Part shown: positions 38,386-46,409 of the stretch, one piece after another
Position numbering within the stretch: the stretch's first letter is position 1
How the letters are laid out: every line of letters begins with the position of its first letter
NCBI RefSeq assembly: GCF_020923495.1
Contig: NZ_CP064048.1
Coordinates: 3,597,001 to 3,661,000 of the forward strand
Source: Brevibacillus sedimenti
Lineage (GTDB): Bacteria; Bacillota; Bacilli; Brevibacillales; Brevibacillaceae
Reading direction: 5' to 3'
DNA: 64,000 nt
Notes under the pieces: generated by a model
The model's input: the letters and a program-made list of their open reading frames with translations, nothing else
Databases searched by the model: none
What the model was told of the DNA's origin: nothing
Made by a program: the position numbers and the translations under genes

Positions 38386-39015
38386 ATGGTAAACCTTCGC
38401 TACAAGTGGACTCCGTTCTTATCATATGGACAAAAACTGGAACTGAAAAAGAATACGTTCGTGTATCGCCAGGGAGAAAACGGCAGAGGCTTTTATTACC
38501 TTGGGCAGGGCGGGGTGAAAATCAGCCTGCTATCCGATAACGGCCACGAGCGTGTCATTGACTACGTCCCGATCGGGACCTTGCTAGGGGAACACGGGGC
38601 TCACAGAGGAACCTATTTGACAACCGCGGTGACCACTACACCTTCGATTCTCTATCATTTCTCCGATGAAGCCTTGTCAAGAGTGTGCAAGGATCATCCC
38701 CATGCGGCGATGATCTTCACCAACTCCCATATCTATAAAGTACGACTCCTCGCCGAAATCATTTCCTATCTGGACAGCCCGGTCGAACACCAAATGGCTC
38801 ACTTTTTGTTGAAATTGATTCAAATTCATGAGAATGAAAACATTCCCATCAACCAGACGTCGTTCGCCCGATACATCGGCACGTCCCGGATCACGGTCAA
38901 CAAGATCATCCAGAAATGGCGCCAGCAAGGCTTTATCCAATTCTCCAACGGCGTGATTCAGGTGATTCAGATCGAGCGGATTCGAGAGATACTGACCCAA
39001 ATGGAAAGTGTGTAG
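38386..39015 (+). CDS. Crp/Fnr-family transcription regulator 2
   Basis: 209-residue paralogue of the preceding gene: effector barrel with YRQGENGRGFYYLGQGGVKI and helix-turn-helix INQTSFARYIGTSRITVNKIIQKWRQQGF. As with regulator 1, no Fe-S cysteines or classical cAMP residues are seen. Two tandem Crp/Fnr genes may regulate the divergent transporter and catabolic operon, perhaps as heterodimers (inference). The ATG at 38386 follows GGAAAGGTGA. A clear terminator follows. Confidence 0.87.
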   Translation: MVNLRYKWTPFLSYGQKLELKKNTFVYRQGENGRGFYYLGQGGVKISLLSDNGHERVIDYVPIGTLLGEHGAHRGTYLTTAVTTTPSILYHFSDEALSRVCKDHPHAAMIFTNSHIYKVRLLAEIISYLDSPVEHQMAHFLLKLIQIHENENIPINQTSFARYIGTSRITVNKIIQKWRQQGFIQFSNGVIQVIQIERIREILTQMESV

Positions 39016-39037
39016 TTTGAGCAAAGTACGTCCTTGT

Positions 39038-39069
39038 AACCCCCTCCGCAGTGGGAGGGGGTTTCCCTT
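39038..39069 (+). terminator. Terminator after the Crp/Fnr pair
   Basis: A perfect 10-bp stem (39038-39047 with 39054-39063), 6-nt loop, then TTTCCCTTTTTT. It starts 23 nt after the stop of regulator 2. Confidence 0.85.
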
Positions 39070-39196
39070 TTTTGAAGAATCGAGACTGCTCAACGGGGGC
39101 TTGACCGGTGGGTCGGGTGGTTTTTTTCTGGTCTGAATTGTCGCAAAGGTGGGCATAACTGAAAGAAAACGACGAAAGGAACAGGAGGAGGATCAC

Positions 39197-39436
39197 ATGG
39201 ATGACGACATGTTGGAGGCGTACCTGGACCGGAACGTGCGCGTTCACTTCGCTCCGGGCATGATCGGGCCAGGCCTGTCTGCTTATGAGGAAGGAAAGCT
39301 GCACGACTACGGCACGGCGGGGCTGCTGCTGGAAGCAGCGGACGGCTCGCTCACCTACATCCCGTATACGTCGGTCCGGATGGTGCAGATCAAACCGCGT
39401 CCCGGCTTTTGGGAGCGGTTGACCGGCACTTCCTGA
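39197..39436 (+). CDS. Small protein (79 aa), possible SH3/LSm-like barrel
   Basis: The ATG follows AGGAGGAGGATCAC. The product is rich in beta-type sequence: LDRNVRVHFAPG, then GLLLEAADGSLTYIPYTSVRMVQIKP, which looks like the strands of a small barrel with a basic-aromatic end (PGFWERLTG). No Cys and no membrane segment. The barrel reading resembles the C-terminal part of the protein at 62421, so a shared fold (used in spore-surface proteins) is possible. Family not recognised. Confidence 0.7.
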   Translation: MDDDMLEAYLDRNVRVHFAPGMIGPGLSAYEEGKLHDYGTAGLLLEAADGSLTYIPYTSVRMVQIKPRPGFWERLTGTS

Positions 39437-39455
39437 TCCGCTTTCCCCGTAAAAC

Positions 39456-39491
39456 AAAAAAGCCCCTCTCCCCGTTAGGAGAGAAAGGCGG
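39456..39491 (-). terminator. Terminator after the phosphate transporter
   Basis: Stem CTCTCC/GGAGAG (39466-39471 with 39478-39483), extended by GCC/GGC, with six T on the minus strand. It may also stop the convergent 79-aa gene. Confidence 0.75.
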
Positions 39492-39504
39492 GAACTCGAT
39501 TCCG

Positions 39505-40524
39505 TTACAAAAAGACGTCGAATACCACGTAACAGGCAGCTGCGAGCAATCCTGTCGCCGGCAATGTAATGACCCATGTCACCAGGATCCGGCCGGCCAA
39601 TCCCCACTTTACTGCGGAGAATTTTTGCGACGCTCCCACGCCCAGAATTGACGAGGTGATCACGTGCGTCGTGCTGACGGGCAGTTTCAGCATGGTAAAA
39701 ATGGTAATAATCAGGGCAGACGACAAGTCGGCGGAGAAGCCGCTGATCGGCTTGATCTTCATGATCTTGCCACCCATCGTTTTAATGATCCGCCAGCCGC
39801 CAAACGACGTGCCAAGCGCCATTGCGATCGCCGCCGAGATTTTCACCCAGATCGGAATCGTGATTTCACCCGTCTCCGAGGTCATAAAGCCGCCGGAGAT
39901 CAACGCGAAAGTGATGATCCCCATGGTCTTCTGAGCGTCGTTGGCCCCGTGGCTGAACGATTGCCAGGACGCCGACAGCACCTGCAACAAGCGAAAGCCT
40001 CTGTTCGTACGATGATACGGCATGTTGGCCACCAGTGCGGAGACCAGCTTGATAATGACAAACCCGACTACAAACGCAACGATCGGTGAGAAAATCAGCG
40101 CCTGGACAATGCTGATAAAGCCTGCCATGTTAATGGAGTCGAAACCGGCTGCACCGACAACCGCACCGGCCACCCCGCCGATCAGGGCGTGTGACGACGA
40201 ACTGGGAATCCCGAACCACCAGGTGATCAGGTTCCACAGAATGGCGGACGTAAGCGCGGCCAGGACGATGACCAGACCGTTCTCCAACTTGAACGGGTCG
40301 GCGATGCTTCCCCCGATCGTTTTGGCCACGCCGGTATAGGTAAGCGCACCGATCAGGTTCAGTACCGACGCAATCAGAATGGCCGTGCGGGGACTCAGCG
40401 CCCGGGTGGACACGGACGTGGCGATCGCGTTGGCCGTGTCGTGAAAGCCGTTGATAAAGTCAAAGCTGAGCGCCATGATGACGACAAGGATGAGTATGAT
40501 TATGTCAGGCGAAAGACTAAGCAT
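39505..40524 (-). CDS. pit: Inorganic phosphate transporter, PiT family
   Basis: Low-affinity proton- or cation-coupled phosphate uptake through the cell membrane. Both family repeats are visible: GFHDTANAIATSVSTRAL near residues 26-43 and SHGANDAQKTMG near 195-206, each with the conserved Asn-Asp/Asp-Thr pattern. 339 residues, about ten helices. The ATG overlaps the end of the DUF47 gene by 8 nt, the usual DUF47-pit operon, and a PhoP-like box lies upstream of the pair. Confidence 0.95.
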   Translation of the reverse strand: MLSLSPDIIILILVVIMALSFDFINGFHDTANAIATSVSTRALSPRTAILIASVLNLIGALTYTGVAKTIGGSIADPFKLENGLVIVLAALTSAILWNLITWWFGIPSSSSHALIGGVAGAVVGAAGFDSINMAGFISIVQALIFSPIVAFVVGFVIIKLVSALVANMPYHRTNRGFRLLQVLSASWQSFSHGANDAQKTMGIITFALISGGFMTSETGEITIPIWVKISAAIAMALGTSFGGWRIIKTMGGKIMKIKPISGFSADLSSALIITIFTMLKLPVSTTHVITSSILGVGASQKFSAVKWGLAGRILVTWVITLPATGLLAAACYVVFDVFL

Positions 40525-41134
40525 TCTTCAGCACAATCCCTTCTACCAGGTTGGAAACATCCTCGGCGAAGTCCGCACAGTCTTCCAGCTTGTCGTAAAT
40601 CTCCTTCAGCTTGATCGCCTCGATCGGATTGGCGTCGGGTGCGTTGAGCAGGTCGGACACCATTTTCCGGTAGTTGGAGTCGGACTCATGCTCCAATTCC
40701 TTGATCTCGGAAGCGTATTGGGACACCACCTTGTGATCCAGTTTGCGCAGGGTGCGAATCAGCTCGATCAGTTTGGCCGAGCATTTCACCAGAATGTTGG
40801 CCTGAGCCAGAACGCGAGGATCGGGCTGGTGCACTTGATAGAGGTACATCCGATCCGCTACCCCGTCGATATAGTCAATCATTTCGTCCATCGTATGCGC
40901 GAGCTGGTGAATGTCCTCCCGCTCCAGCGGGGTGATGAACGTGGAGTTCAGCTCGTTCATGATCCGACGAACGATTTCATCCCCTTCTTTTTCAACCGCT
41001 TTAATCGCTTTCACTTTGGCTTCCACATCCTGATAGTTGCCAATCATCTCGTAAAACAGATGGGTGCCTTTGTGAACATTGGCGATTTGCTGTTCAAACA
41101 GGTCAAAGAAGATGTCCTTGTTGGATTTCCACAT
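40517..41134 (-). CDS. DUF47 (PhoU-like) protein
   Basis: All-helical PhoU-like protein of 205 residues, thought to control the neighbouring PiT transporter. The conserved acidic metal-binding segments are visible: EGDEIVRRIMNELNSTFITPLEREDI and LEDCADFAEDVSNLVEGIVLKNA. The ATG 41134 is used; a GTG 21 nt upstream lies at the ribosome site. It overlaps pit by 8 nt. A PhoP-like box begins about 100 nt upstream. Confidence 0.9.
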   Translation of the reverse strand: MWKSNKDIFFDLFEQQIANVHKGTHLFYEMIGNYQDVEAKVKAIKAVEKEGDEIVRRIMNELNSTFITPLEREDIHQLAHTMDEMIDYIDGVADRMYLYQVHQPDPRVLAQANILVKCSAKLIELIRTLRKLDHKVVSQYASEIKELEHESDSNYRKMVSDLLNAPDANPIEAIKLKEIYDKLEDCADFAEDVSNLVEGIVLKNA

Positions 41135-41237
41135 ATGTTCCGTCGTCACTCCTTTGGAAAAATAGCGCCTCAACGATTATAACCGAACAACTTTCGAAAG
41201 GTAAATTTAAAAACAAGGACAAACGCGTATTTTTTTC

Positions 41238-41264
41238 ATTAAGATATTGTAAAGGTTTTGTAAA
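41238..41264 (-). promoter_or_regulatory. PhoP-box-like direct repeats
   Basis: On the minus strand two identical TTTACA (41259-41264 and 41248-41253) and one related TTAATG (41238-41243), spaced 4-5 nt apart, near one helical turn. This matches the TTAACA-type repeats of Bacillus PhoP sites and suggests induction of the DUF47-pit pair at low phosphate. Confidence 0.65.
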
Positions 41265-41282
41265 GACGCATGACAAGCGAAA

Positions 41283-41313
41283 AACACCCGCCCTATTCCC
41301 GGATGCGGGTGTT
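41283..41313 (-). terminator. Terminator after the diguanylate cyclase gene
   Basis: A 9-bp stem (41283-41291 with 41305-41313), 13-nt loop, and TTT on the minus strand. It starts 26 nt after the stop of the GGDEF gene, upstream of the phosphate operon promoter. Confidence 0.65.
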
Positions 41314-41339
41314 CAATTATCTCCAAATGCTTCCTTCCC

Positions 41340-41984
41340 TCAATGGTGCGCTACCAAAATGCAGTCTTTCTTTTTTTTCGCTTCGTACATCAGGGTGTCT
41401 GCCTTCGCCGCCAGTTCCGTTGCCGTGGACGCGTGCGCGGGAAACGAGGCAATGCCGATGCTGACCGTTACGCCCCCAAGATCCTCCCGAACATTGCGCT
41501 GGATTCTCTCCCCCACGGCTACACCGTGCGGCGTTTCCGCATGAGGCAGCATGATGACAAACTCCTCGCCGCCCCATCGGCCGACCGCATCCTGCGCGCG
41601 GATGCTGCGTTTCAGAATGTCGGCAAAGCGGCACAGCAGCTCGTCTCCCGCCAAGTGACCATGGCTGTCATTGAATATCTTAAAATTGTCCAGGTCGATA
41701 AACAGCAAGGTAACCGGATAGTCGTGGCGGCGGGCCCGCTCTATCTCCTTTTCCAGCAATGCAAAAAAGCGGCGGTTGACAAGAGCACCTGTCAGCGAGT
41801 CCAGACTGGCCTCCTCTCTCAGTCTCTCGGCATACAATCCCATCTGGTAACCCGCTGCTGCCTGCATCACCGCGACCACTGCGGCCAGTACGGCCGTCAG
41901 CTGATGGGACGGCAGTCCGTATACAACCGTCCACAGCAGGCTAAACAGGCAGGATATCCCCAACCCTATCCAACGTAAGTCCAA
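41340..41984 (-). CDS. Membrane diguanylate cyclase (GGDEF domain)
   Basis: Makes cyclic di-GMP from two GTP. Two membrane helices near the N-terminus (about residues 6-45) are followed by a GGDEF domain from about residue 60. The active-site motif is GGEEF within GRWGGEEFVIM, and FIDLDNFKIFND precedes it, both competent. The RxxD inhibitory site five residues before GGEEF reads RAQDAVGRW, so product inhibition is possible. The TTG start at 41984 follows GGAGGGGATATCG; an upstream TTG (42035) lacks a ribosome site. 214 residues. Effectors for c-di-GMP are not in this window. Confidence 0.87.
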   Translation of the reverse strand: MDLRWIGLGISCLFSLLWTVVYGLPSHQLTAVLAAVVAVMQAAAGYQMGLYAERLREEASLDSLTGALVNRRFFALLEKEIERARRHDYPVTLLFIDLDNFKIFNDSHGHLAGDELLCRFADILKRSIRAQDAVGRWGGEEFVIMLPHAETPHGVAVGERIQRNVREDLGGVTVSIGIASFPAHASTATELAAKADTLMYEAKKKKDCILVAHH

Positions 41985-42329
41985 CGATATCCCCTCCGAC
42001 GTAGTTCGCACAAAAACGCGTTGGATATGATACAAAAGACCTAAATAACCACGGGAAATATAGGACTTTTATCTTATTCATAGGAATATTTTACCTGTCT
42101 GTTCCAGTGAGTTCAAGGAAAAAAATCGCCAGCGCAGTGTCGGGACAACGTGTAAACCGACTCGCGTATCGCTCGCTCCGTTCGCGCCCCCTCTCATGGA
42201 AGCCGTGCTCACGCAAAAGGCATTAACGAAAAACTCAGTATTCAGATATGTATAAACCTTCTTTTTCATTTCACAAAAAATTCGTATACTACTAAAAAAT
42301 TCTTTTATCAGAAGCGAGGAATTTACGAC

Positions 42330-43583
42330 ATGGCATGGCTTCAATCCGTCTTTACACGTTATGACTCGACCATCTGGATCCGCGTAATCGGGACGATTCT
42401 GACCACATTTGCCGGATTCATGCTCCGACCCTTCCTGGCCTTTTATCTATATGAGAGAATGGACAACAATCTGGTGGTGGCGGCCATGGTGACCAGTCTG
42501 CAGCCGCTGACCAGCATGATCGCCGGACTTTATTCTGGAGGATTGGCTGACCGTTACGGACGAAAGCCGTTGATGGTGGCCGCCCTGGCGATCGAAGCGA
42601 TCTCCATGGCTGGTTACATCTGGGCGGAGTCCCTCTATGACTTTGCGGCTTTAACCATTCTGAACGGAATCGGCTCGTCCCTGTTCTGGCCGGCAGCCAG
42701 CGCACAGGTGACGGACGTGGTTCCGGAGGAAAAGCGCAGTGAGGTGTTCGCCCTGCTGCATACCGCCCTCAACCTGGGCGCGGCGGCGGGACCGCTGATC
42801 GGGGTTACGCTGTACAAAATCAACCCGGCAATCGTCTTCGGCATTTGTTCGGCCGCACTCTTCACCTATATGCTGCTGATCGTGTGGAAAGTACCGGAGA
42901 CACTCCCCCGTGAGAAGCGGAAGCAGGGCAGCCAAGGACAAGCAGACAAGCCAAAAGCGCCCAAGCTGCGGCTGCACGAGCACACCACCCTGTTGTGGAT
43001 GACGCTGGCGGCCGTTCCGGTCTCGCTCCTGTACTCCCAGGTGGAGATCATCCTGCCGCAGCACCTGCGGACGCGCTTTGATGATTTCCTGACCGTGTTT
43101 GCCACCTTGATCACGATCAACGGCCTGCTCGTCGTATGCTGCCAGATCGTGATCGCCAAGTTTGCCGAACGTTTTCCGGCCCATCGCGTCATCCTGCTGG
43201 CCTACCTGCTCCTCGCCTGTGTCGGCATCGGCTACGGCTGGGCCCCCACCTTTTTCCTGCTGGTGGTGGCGGAGGCCATCTTTACGCTGGGCGAGATGCT
43301 GTACGGCCCGCAAATCCAAAAGGCAATTTCCGTCATGGCGCCGGAAGCGTACCGCGGCCGTTACTTTTCCATTTTCGGGGCCAACTGGAGCATCACTGGC
43401 GCGATCGGCCCGTCGCTTGGCGCCGTGTCGTTCCGCAGCATCGGCGGCGCCTACTGGTTTTCCCTGCTCGCCGTCCTCCTGCTCGTCGCCGGCCTGTTCC
43501 AGTACCGGCTGGTGAAGCGGGCCATGAGCCAGCGGCAGCCGGCTCCTTTTGACGGTTCCAAGCCTCCGATTGCCGCGTCATAA
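42330..43583 (+). CDS. MFS efflux-type transporter
   Basis: 417-residue twelve-helix major facilitator. The loop-2 motif GGLADRYGRKPLM is at about residues 70-82, and a second-half counterpart is weaker. The long central loop (about residues 194-215) is Lys-rich. It resembles multidrug efflux MFS proteins more than nutrient symporters, but the substrate is unknown. The ATG follows GAGGAATTTACGAC. The 294-nt region upstream holds only AT-rich sequence and a possible -10 (TATACT near 42285); no gene seen. Confidence 0.85.
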   Translation: MAWLQSVFTRYDSTIWIRVIGTILTTFAGFMLRPFLAFYLYERMDNNLVVAAMVTSLQPLTSMIAGLYSGGLADRYGRKPLMVAALAIEAISMAGYIWAESLYDFAALTILNGIGSSLFWPAASAQVTDVVPEEKRSEVFALLHTALNLGAAAGPLIGVTLYKINPAIVFGICSAALFTYMLLIVWKVPETLPREKRKQGSQGQADKPKAPKLRLHEHTTLLWMTLAAVPVSLLYSQVEIILPQHLRTRFDDFLTVFATLITINGLLVVCCQIVIAKFAERFPAHRVILLAYLLLACVGIGYGWAPTFFLLVVAEAIFTLGEMLYGPQIQKAISVMAPEAYRGRYFSIFGANWSITGAIGPSLGAVSFRSIGGAYWFSLLAVLLLVAGLFQYRLVKRAMSQRQPAPFDGSKPPIAAS

Positions 43584-43742
43584 AGGGCGGCTGGCAATTT
43601 CCCGAAAACGACCGCCTGCAGCTCAAGCGATTCTGTTCTCGCTCCCTTCCGCTTTCGTTTTGTTTTCCCGTGTGTCACGAATCGGACAACTGCGTTTAGG
43701 GAAAACTGGAACTACTTACCTGACGAAAAGGAAGGGATTGCG

Positions 43743-44807
43743 ATGCCCCGCATCGAAGCCACGGCGACCACTGTTCCTGAACATGTAATCACTCAGGACG
43801 ATTCCATGGCGGTCGCCCGTGCGTTTTTCCAACAAGCCTTCCCCGACATTGATCGCCTGCTCGCCGTCTTTGCCAACAGCCAAATTCGCAAGCGCCACTT
43901 CTGCATGCCGCTCGACTGGTTTACAACAGAACACGGGTTTGCTGAAAAAAACCGGCTGTACGTGGAGCATGCCGTCTCCCTTGGTGCCGAATCCGCCCGG
44001 CGCTGCCTGAACAAGGCCAACACGGCGGCTTCGGAGATTGACTGCCTGATCTTCGTCTCCAGCACGGGCATCGCCACCCCAAGCATCGACGCCCATCTAA
44101 TCAACCGCTTGGGCCTGCGGCCGGACATCGCCCGCGTGCCGCTGTGGGGACTGGGATGCGTCGGCGGGGCGATGGGTCTTACACGGGCATTTGAATACGC
44201 CCGGGCGTACCCCAGAAGCCGCGTCCTGGTGGTGGCAGTAGAACTGTGCGGATTGACATTTATCCGACAAGACCTGTCCAAAAGCAACCTGGTCGCCACC
44301 TGCCTGTTTGCTGACGGAGCCGCTGCCGTGCTGGTGGAAGGTGATGAGGTGAAGCGGCCGTCTGCTCCGCCCCGCCTCTGTTTCATGGGGGCACGCACGA
44401 CAACATGGCCGGATACGCTGGACATCATGGGCTGGGAACTGACCGAACCGGGCCTGAAAGTGATTTTTTCCCGCGACATTCCCAGCCTGGTTCGGCAGTC
44501 GATGCGGGCCAACGTCGAGGGATTTCTCGGACCGTTTGGCGTATCTGTCCCGGACGTGCAGCGATTTATCTTCCATCCCGGCGGGGCGAAGGTGCTGGCC
44601 GCCTACCGGCAGGCGTTGGGGATTCCGGCAGAAGCCACACGGTTGGCCGAGGACGTCCTCCGCGACTTTGGCAACATGTCGTCGCCCACCGTTTTATTTG
44701 TGCTGGAAAAGTGCATGGAAGAGGACTGGCAGCCGGGCGAAAAGGGACTGCTGGCCGCCCTCGGACCTGGCTTCAGTTCGGAGTTGATCCTGTTGGAAGC
44801 GAGGTGA
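43743..44807 (+). CDS. bcsA: Type III polyketide synthase (chalcone/stilbene synthase family)
   Basis: Homodimeric condensing enzyme that extends long-chain acyl-CoA with malonyl-CoA to alkylpyrones or resorcinols. The Cys-His-Asn triad is present: Cys139 in WGLGCVGG, His278 in IFHPGG, Asn311 in FGNMSSP. 354 residues, the usual length. The next gene is a carboxyl/hydroxyl-methyltransferase; in Bacillus subtilis the same pair (BpsA-BpsB) makes and methylates alkylpyrones. The ribosome site before the ATG is weak (AAGGAAGGG). Confidence 0.92.
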   Translation: MPRIEATATTVPEHVITQDDSMAVARAFFQQAFPDIDRLLAVFANSQIRKRHFCMPLDWFTTEHGFAEKNRLYVEHAVSLGAESARRCLNKANTAASEIDCLIFVSSTGIATPSIDAHLINRLGLRPDIARVPLWGLGCVGGAMGLTRAFEYARAYPRSRVLVVAVELCGLTFIRQDLSKSNLVATCLFADGAAAVLVEGDEVKRPSAPPRLCFMGARTTTWPDTLDIMGWELTEPGLKVIFSRDIPSLVRQSMRANVEGFLGPFGVSVPDVQRFIFHPGGAKVLAAYRQALGIPAEATRLAEDVLRDFGNMSSPTVLFVLEKCMEEDWQPGEKGLLAALGPGFSSELILLEAR

Positions 44808-44814
44808 GCAGAGC

Positions 44815-45324
44815 GTGAGCTTTTTTGTCACCGTCTATACCGTCGTCGTCGCCCAACGCCTGCTGGAACTGGCCCTCGCGCGGCGCAACGCCCGCCACAT
44901 CCTCGCCGCGGGCGGACGGGAAGTAGGGGCCGAACACTACAAGTACATCGTCACCCTGCATGTGCTGTTTCTTGTCAGCCTGCTCGCGGAGGGACTCCTC
45001 CATGAAGGCAGGACCGCGCCGTGGTGGGCCTGGACATTTTCCGTATTTGCACTGGCCCAAGGACTGCGGTACTGGTGCATCGTCAGCCTGGGAAAACGCT
45101 GGAACACGCGCATCTACATCCTTCCCGGCAGCGAACCCGTGCGGCGCGGCCCGTACCGCTTCCTGCGCCATCCCAACTACCTGGTGGTGTCGATTGAACT
45201 GCTCGTCCTGCCGCTCACTTTTTCCGCCGTCGTGACCGCCGTCGTCTTTTCCCTGGCCAACTTTTGGCTGCTGTGGCGCGTCCGGATACCCGCGGAAGAG
45301 CGGGCTGTCTACGACCGGCCGTAA
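44815..45324 (+). CDS. ypbQ: Isoprenylcysteine carboxyl methyltransferase-family protein (YpbQ/BpsB)
   Basis: Membrane methyltransferase of 169 residues. Four or so helices, and the AdoMet-binding C-terminal motif RRGPYRFLRHPNYLVV with conserved His and Pro-Asn-Tyr. The GTG start lies 10 nt after the polyketide synthase stop, so they form one operon. By analogy with BpsB it should O-methylate the alkylpyrone product and change its membrane behaviour (inference). The downstream hairpin ends the operon. Confidence 0.88.
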   Translation: MSFFVTVYTVVVAQRLLELALARRNARHILAAGGREVGAEHYKYIVTLHVLFLVSLLAEGLLHEGRTAPWWAWTFSVFALAQGLRYWCIVSLGKRWNTRIYILPGSEPVRRGPYRFLRHPNYLVVSIELLVLPLTFSAVVTAVVFSLANFWLLWRVRIPAEERAVYDRP

Positions 45325-45375
45325 GCGGTACGCATTGTGATCAGGGGAAAGGACGACTGCCGCTTTGACATAACA

Positions 45376-45408
45376 AACAACCCGGACAAATATGCAGTCC
45401 GGGTTGTT
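45376..45408 (+). terminator. Hairpin after the polyketide operon
   Basis: A perfect 12-bp stem (45376-45387 with 45397-45408) around a 9-nt loop, 51 nt after the stop. The T tract after it is interrupted (GCTGTTTG), so termination may be partial. Confidence 0.6.
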
Positions 45409-45510
45409 GCTGTTTGATGGAGACGGATCAGAGGAGATGGATCAGACGATCAAGCCTGCCGTCTGCTGTACCCGCCCAGCAGGCAAGCGGGGACGGTCGA
45501 GATCAGGACA

Positions 45511-45684
45511 TCAGTTCAGTCCTTGGGCATCGTCGATCGTCCCCATTTTGTACATATCGCTTACCTGCTCTTGGGTGATGTTCACCTCCTGGGATTGCTC
45601 CGCATCTGCTCTGGACTCTGACGCAAATGTCCTGATCGATGTGTCAGCAGTGCGGTCCAATTCATTTTGGCGCTCATCTGCCAT
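45511..45684 (-). CDS. Small YozQ-like protein (57 aa)
   Basis: The ATG at 45684 follows GGAAGGAGGAACTGAC. The product is highly charged and acidic, with TQEQVSDMYKMGTIDDAQ at the C-terminus, a segment I associate with the small DUF4025/YozQ-type proteins of Bacilli. No Cys or membrane helix. Single gene between two convergent terminators. Function unknown. Confidence 0.7.
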   Translation of the reverse strand: MADERQNELDRTADTSIRTFASESRADAEQSQEVNITQEQVSDMYKMGTIDDAQGLN

Positions 45685-45761
45685 GTCAGTTCCTCCTTCC
45701 TGATTTAGGTCAATTCGTAGTGTGTGCGGCTTCCCTGCCATTTAGCCAAAGCGAGCGCGTC

Positions 45762-45791
45762 AAAAAACCCCTTCTGCATCGAGAAGGGGTT
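45762..45791 (-). terminator. Terminator after the GW-repeat gene
   Basis: A perfect 10-bp stem (45766-45775 with 45782-45791), 6-nt loop and TTTT on the minus strand, 16 nt after the stop codon. Confidence 0.85.
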
Positions 45792-45807
45792 AGGGGCAAG
45801 AGCGTGT

Positions 45808-46329
45808 TTACTTGTCGTTGTTCGCATACGGCACCGACCAACTCCAGCCGTGAGCCTGAGTGGTATCGTTGGTGCTGGCAGCCGGTTTCACCACGATCAC
45901 GCTGTCCTCTACCGGAGCAGCCACCCAACCGTGAGCCACGCCGGTGGGTTGCTCGCTTTTGGGCGACAGGATGATCGTTTGATCTTCTACCGGCATGGCA
46001 ATCCAGCCGTTTTGCGTGGTTACTTGTGCTGTAACGCTCGACTGAACTACGAACTGATCCTCAACCGGCATGTTGATCCAGCCGCTTTGGTTGGTGACAG
46101 TCGCGTTGCTTCCCGGCAGGACCACCCACTGATCCTCTGTCGGTATGTTGATCCAGCCGCTTTGGTTGGTGACAGTCGCGTTGTTTCCCGGCTGGACTAC
46201 CCATTGATCCTCTGCCGGCATGTTGATCCAACCGTGAGCCTGAACAGCTTCGTTTGCATAAGCAGCGTTCGCGAACAGAGTGGCGCCGAGAACCATGGTT
46301 CCCATCAACAGTGTTGTCGATTTTTTCAT
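45808..46329 (-). CDS. Secreted protein of six GW repeats
   Basis: 173-residue protein with a Sec signal peptide (basic MKKS, hydrophobic core, cleavage after about ANAAYA, residue 25). The mature part is six short repeats starting with Gly-Trp at residues 33, 58, 83, 108, 134 and 161, period 25-27. The consensus is GW-I-x-x-P-x-EDQ-x-V-V followed by a Thr/Asn/Gly linker. The first three units are nearly identical at the DNA level (75-bp period at 46071, 46146 and 46221), a sign of recent duplication. No known domain recognised. The ATG follows GGGAGTG. It lies 80 nt downstream of the marR gene on the same strand. Confidence 0.85.
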   Translation of the reverse strand: MKKSTTLLMGTMVLGATLFANAAYANEAVQAHGWINMPAEDQWVVQPGNNATVTNQSGWINIPTEDQWVVLPGSNATVTNQSGWINMPVEDQFVVQSSVTAQVTTQNGWIAMPVEDQTIILSPKSEQPTGVAHGWVAAPVEDSVIVVKPAASTNDTTQAHGWSWSVPYANNDK

Positions 46330-46409
46330 TTTCGTACACTCCCATCTTCTGTTGGTTCACGCTGTCCTGTGAAATATCCCCCGCCCGCTGCTCCGATACG
46401 GCAAGTAGG

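Noticed and set aside
45808-46329. GW repeats as the listerial GW cell-wall module
   Set aside because: Listerial GW modules are about 80 residues and SH3-like; these repeats are 25 residues with a different pattern.
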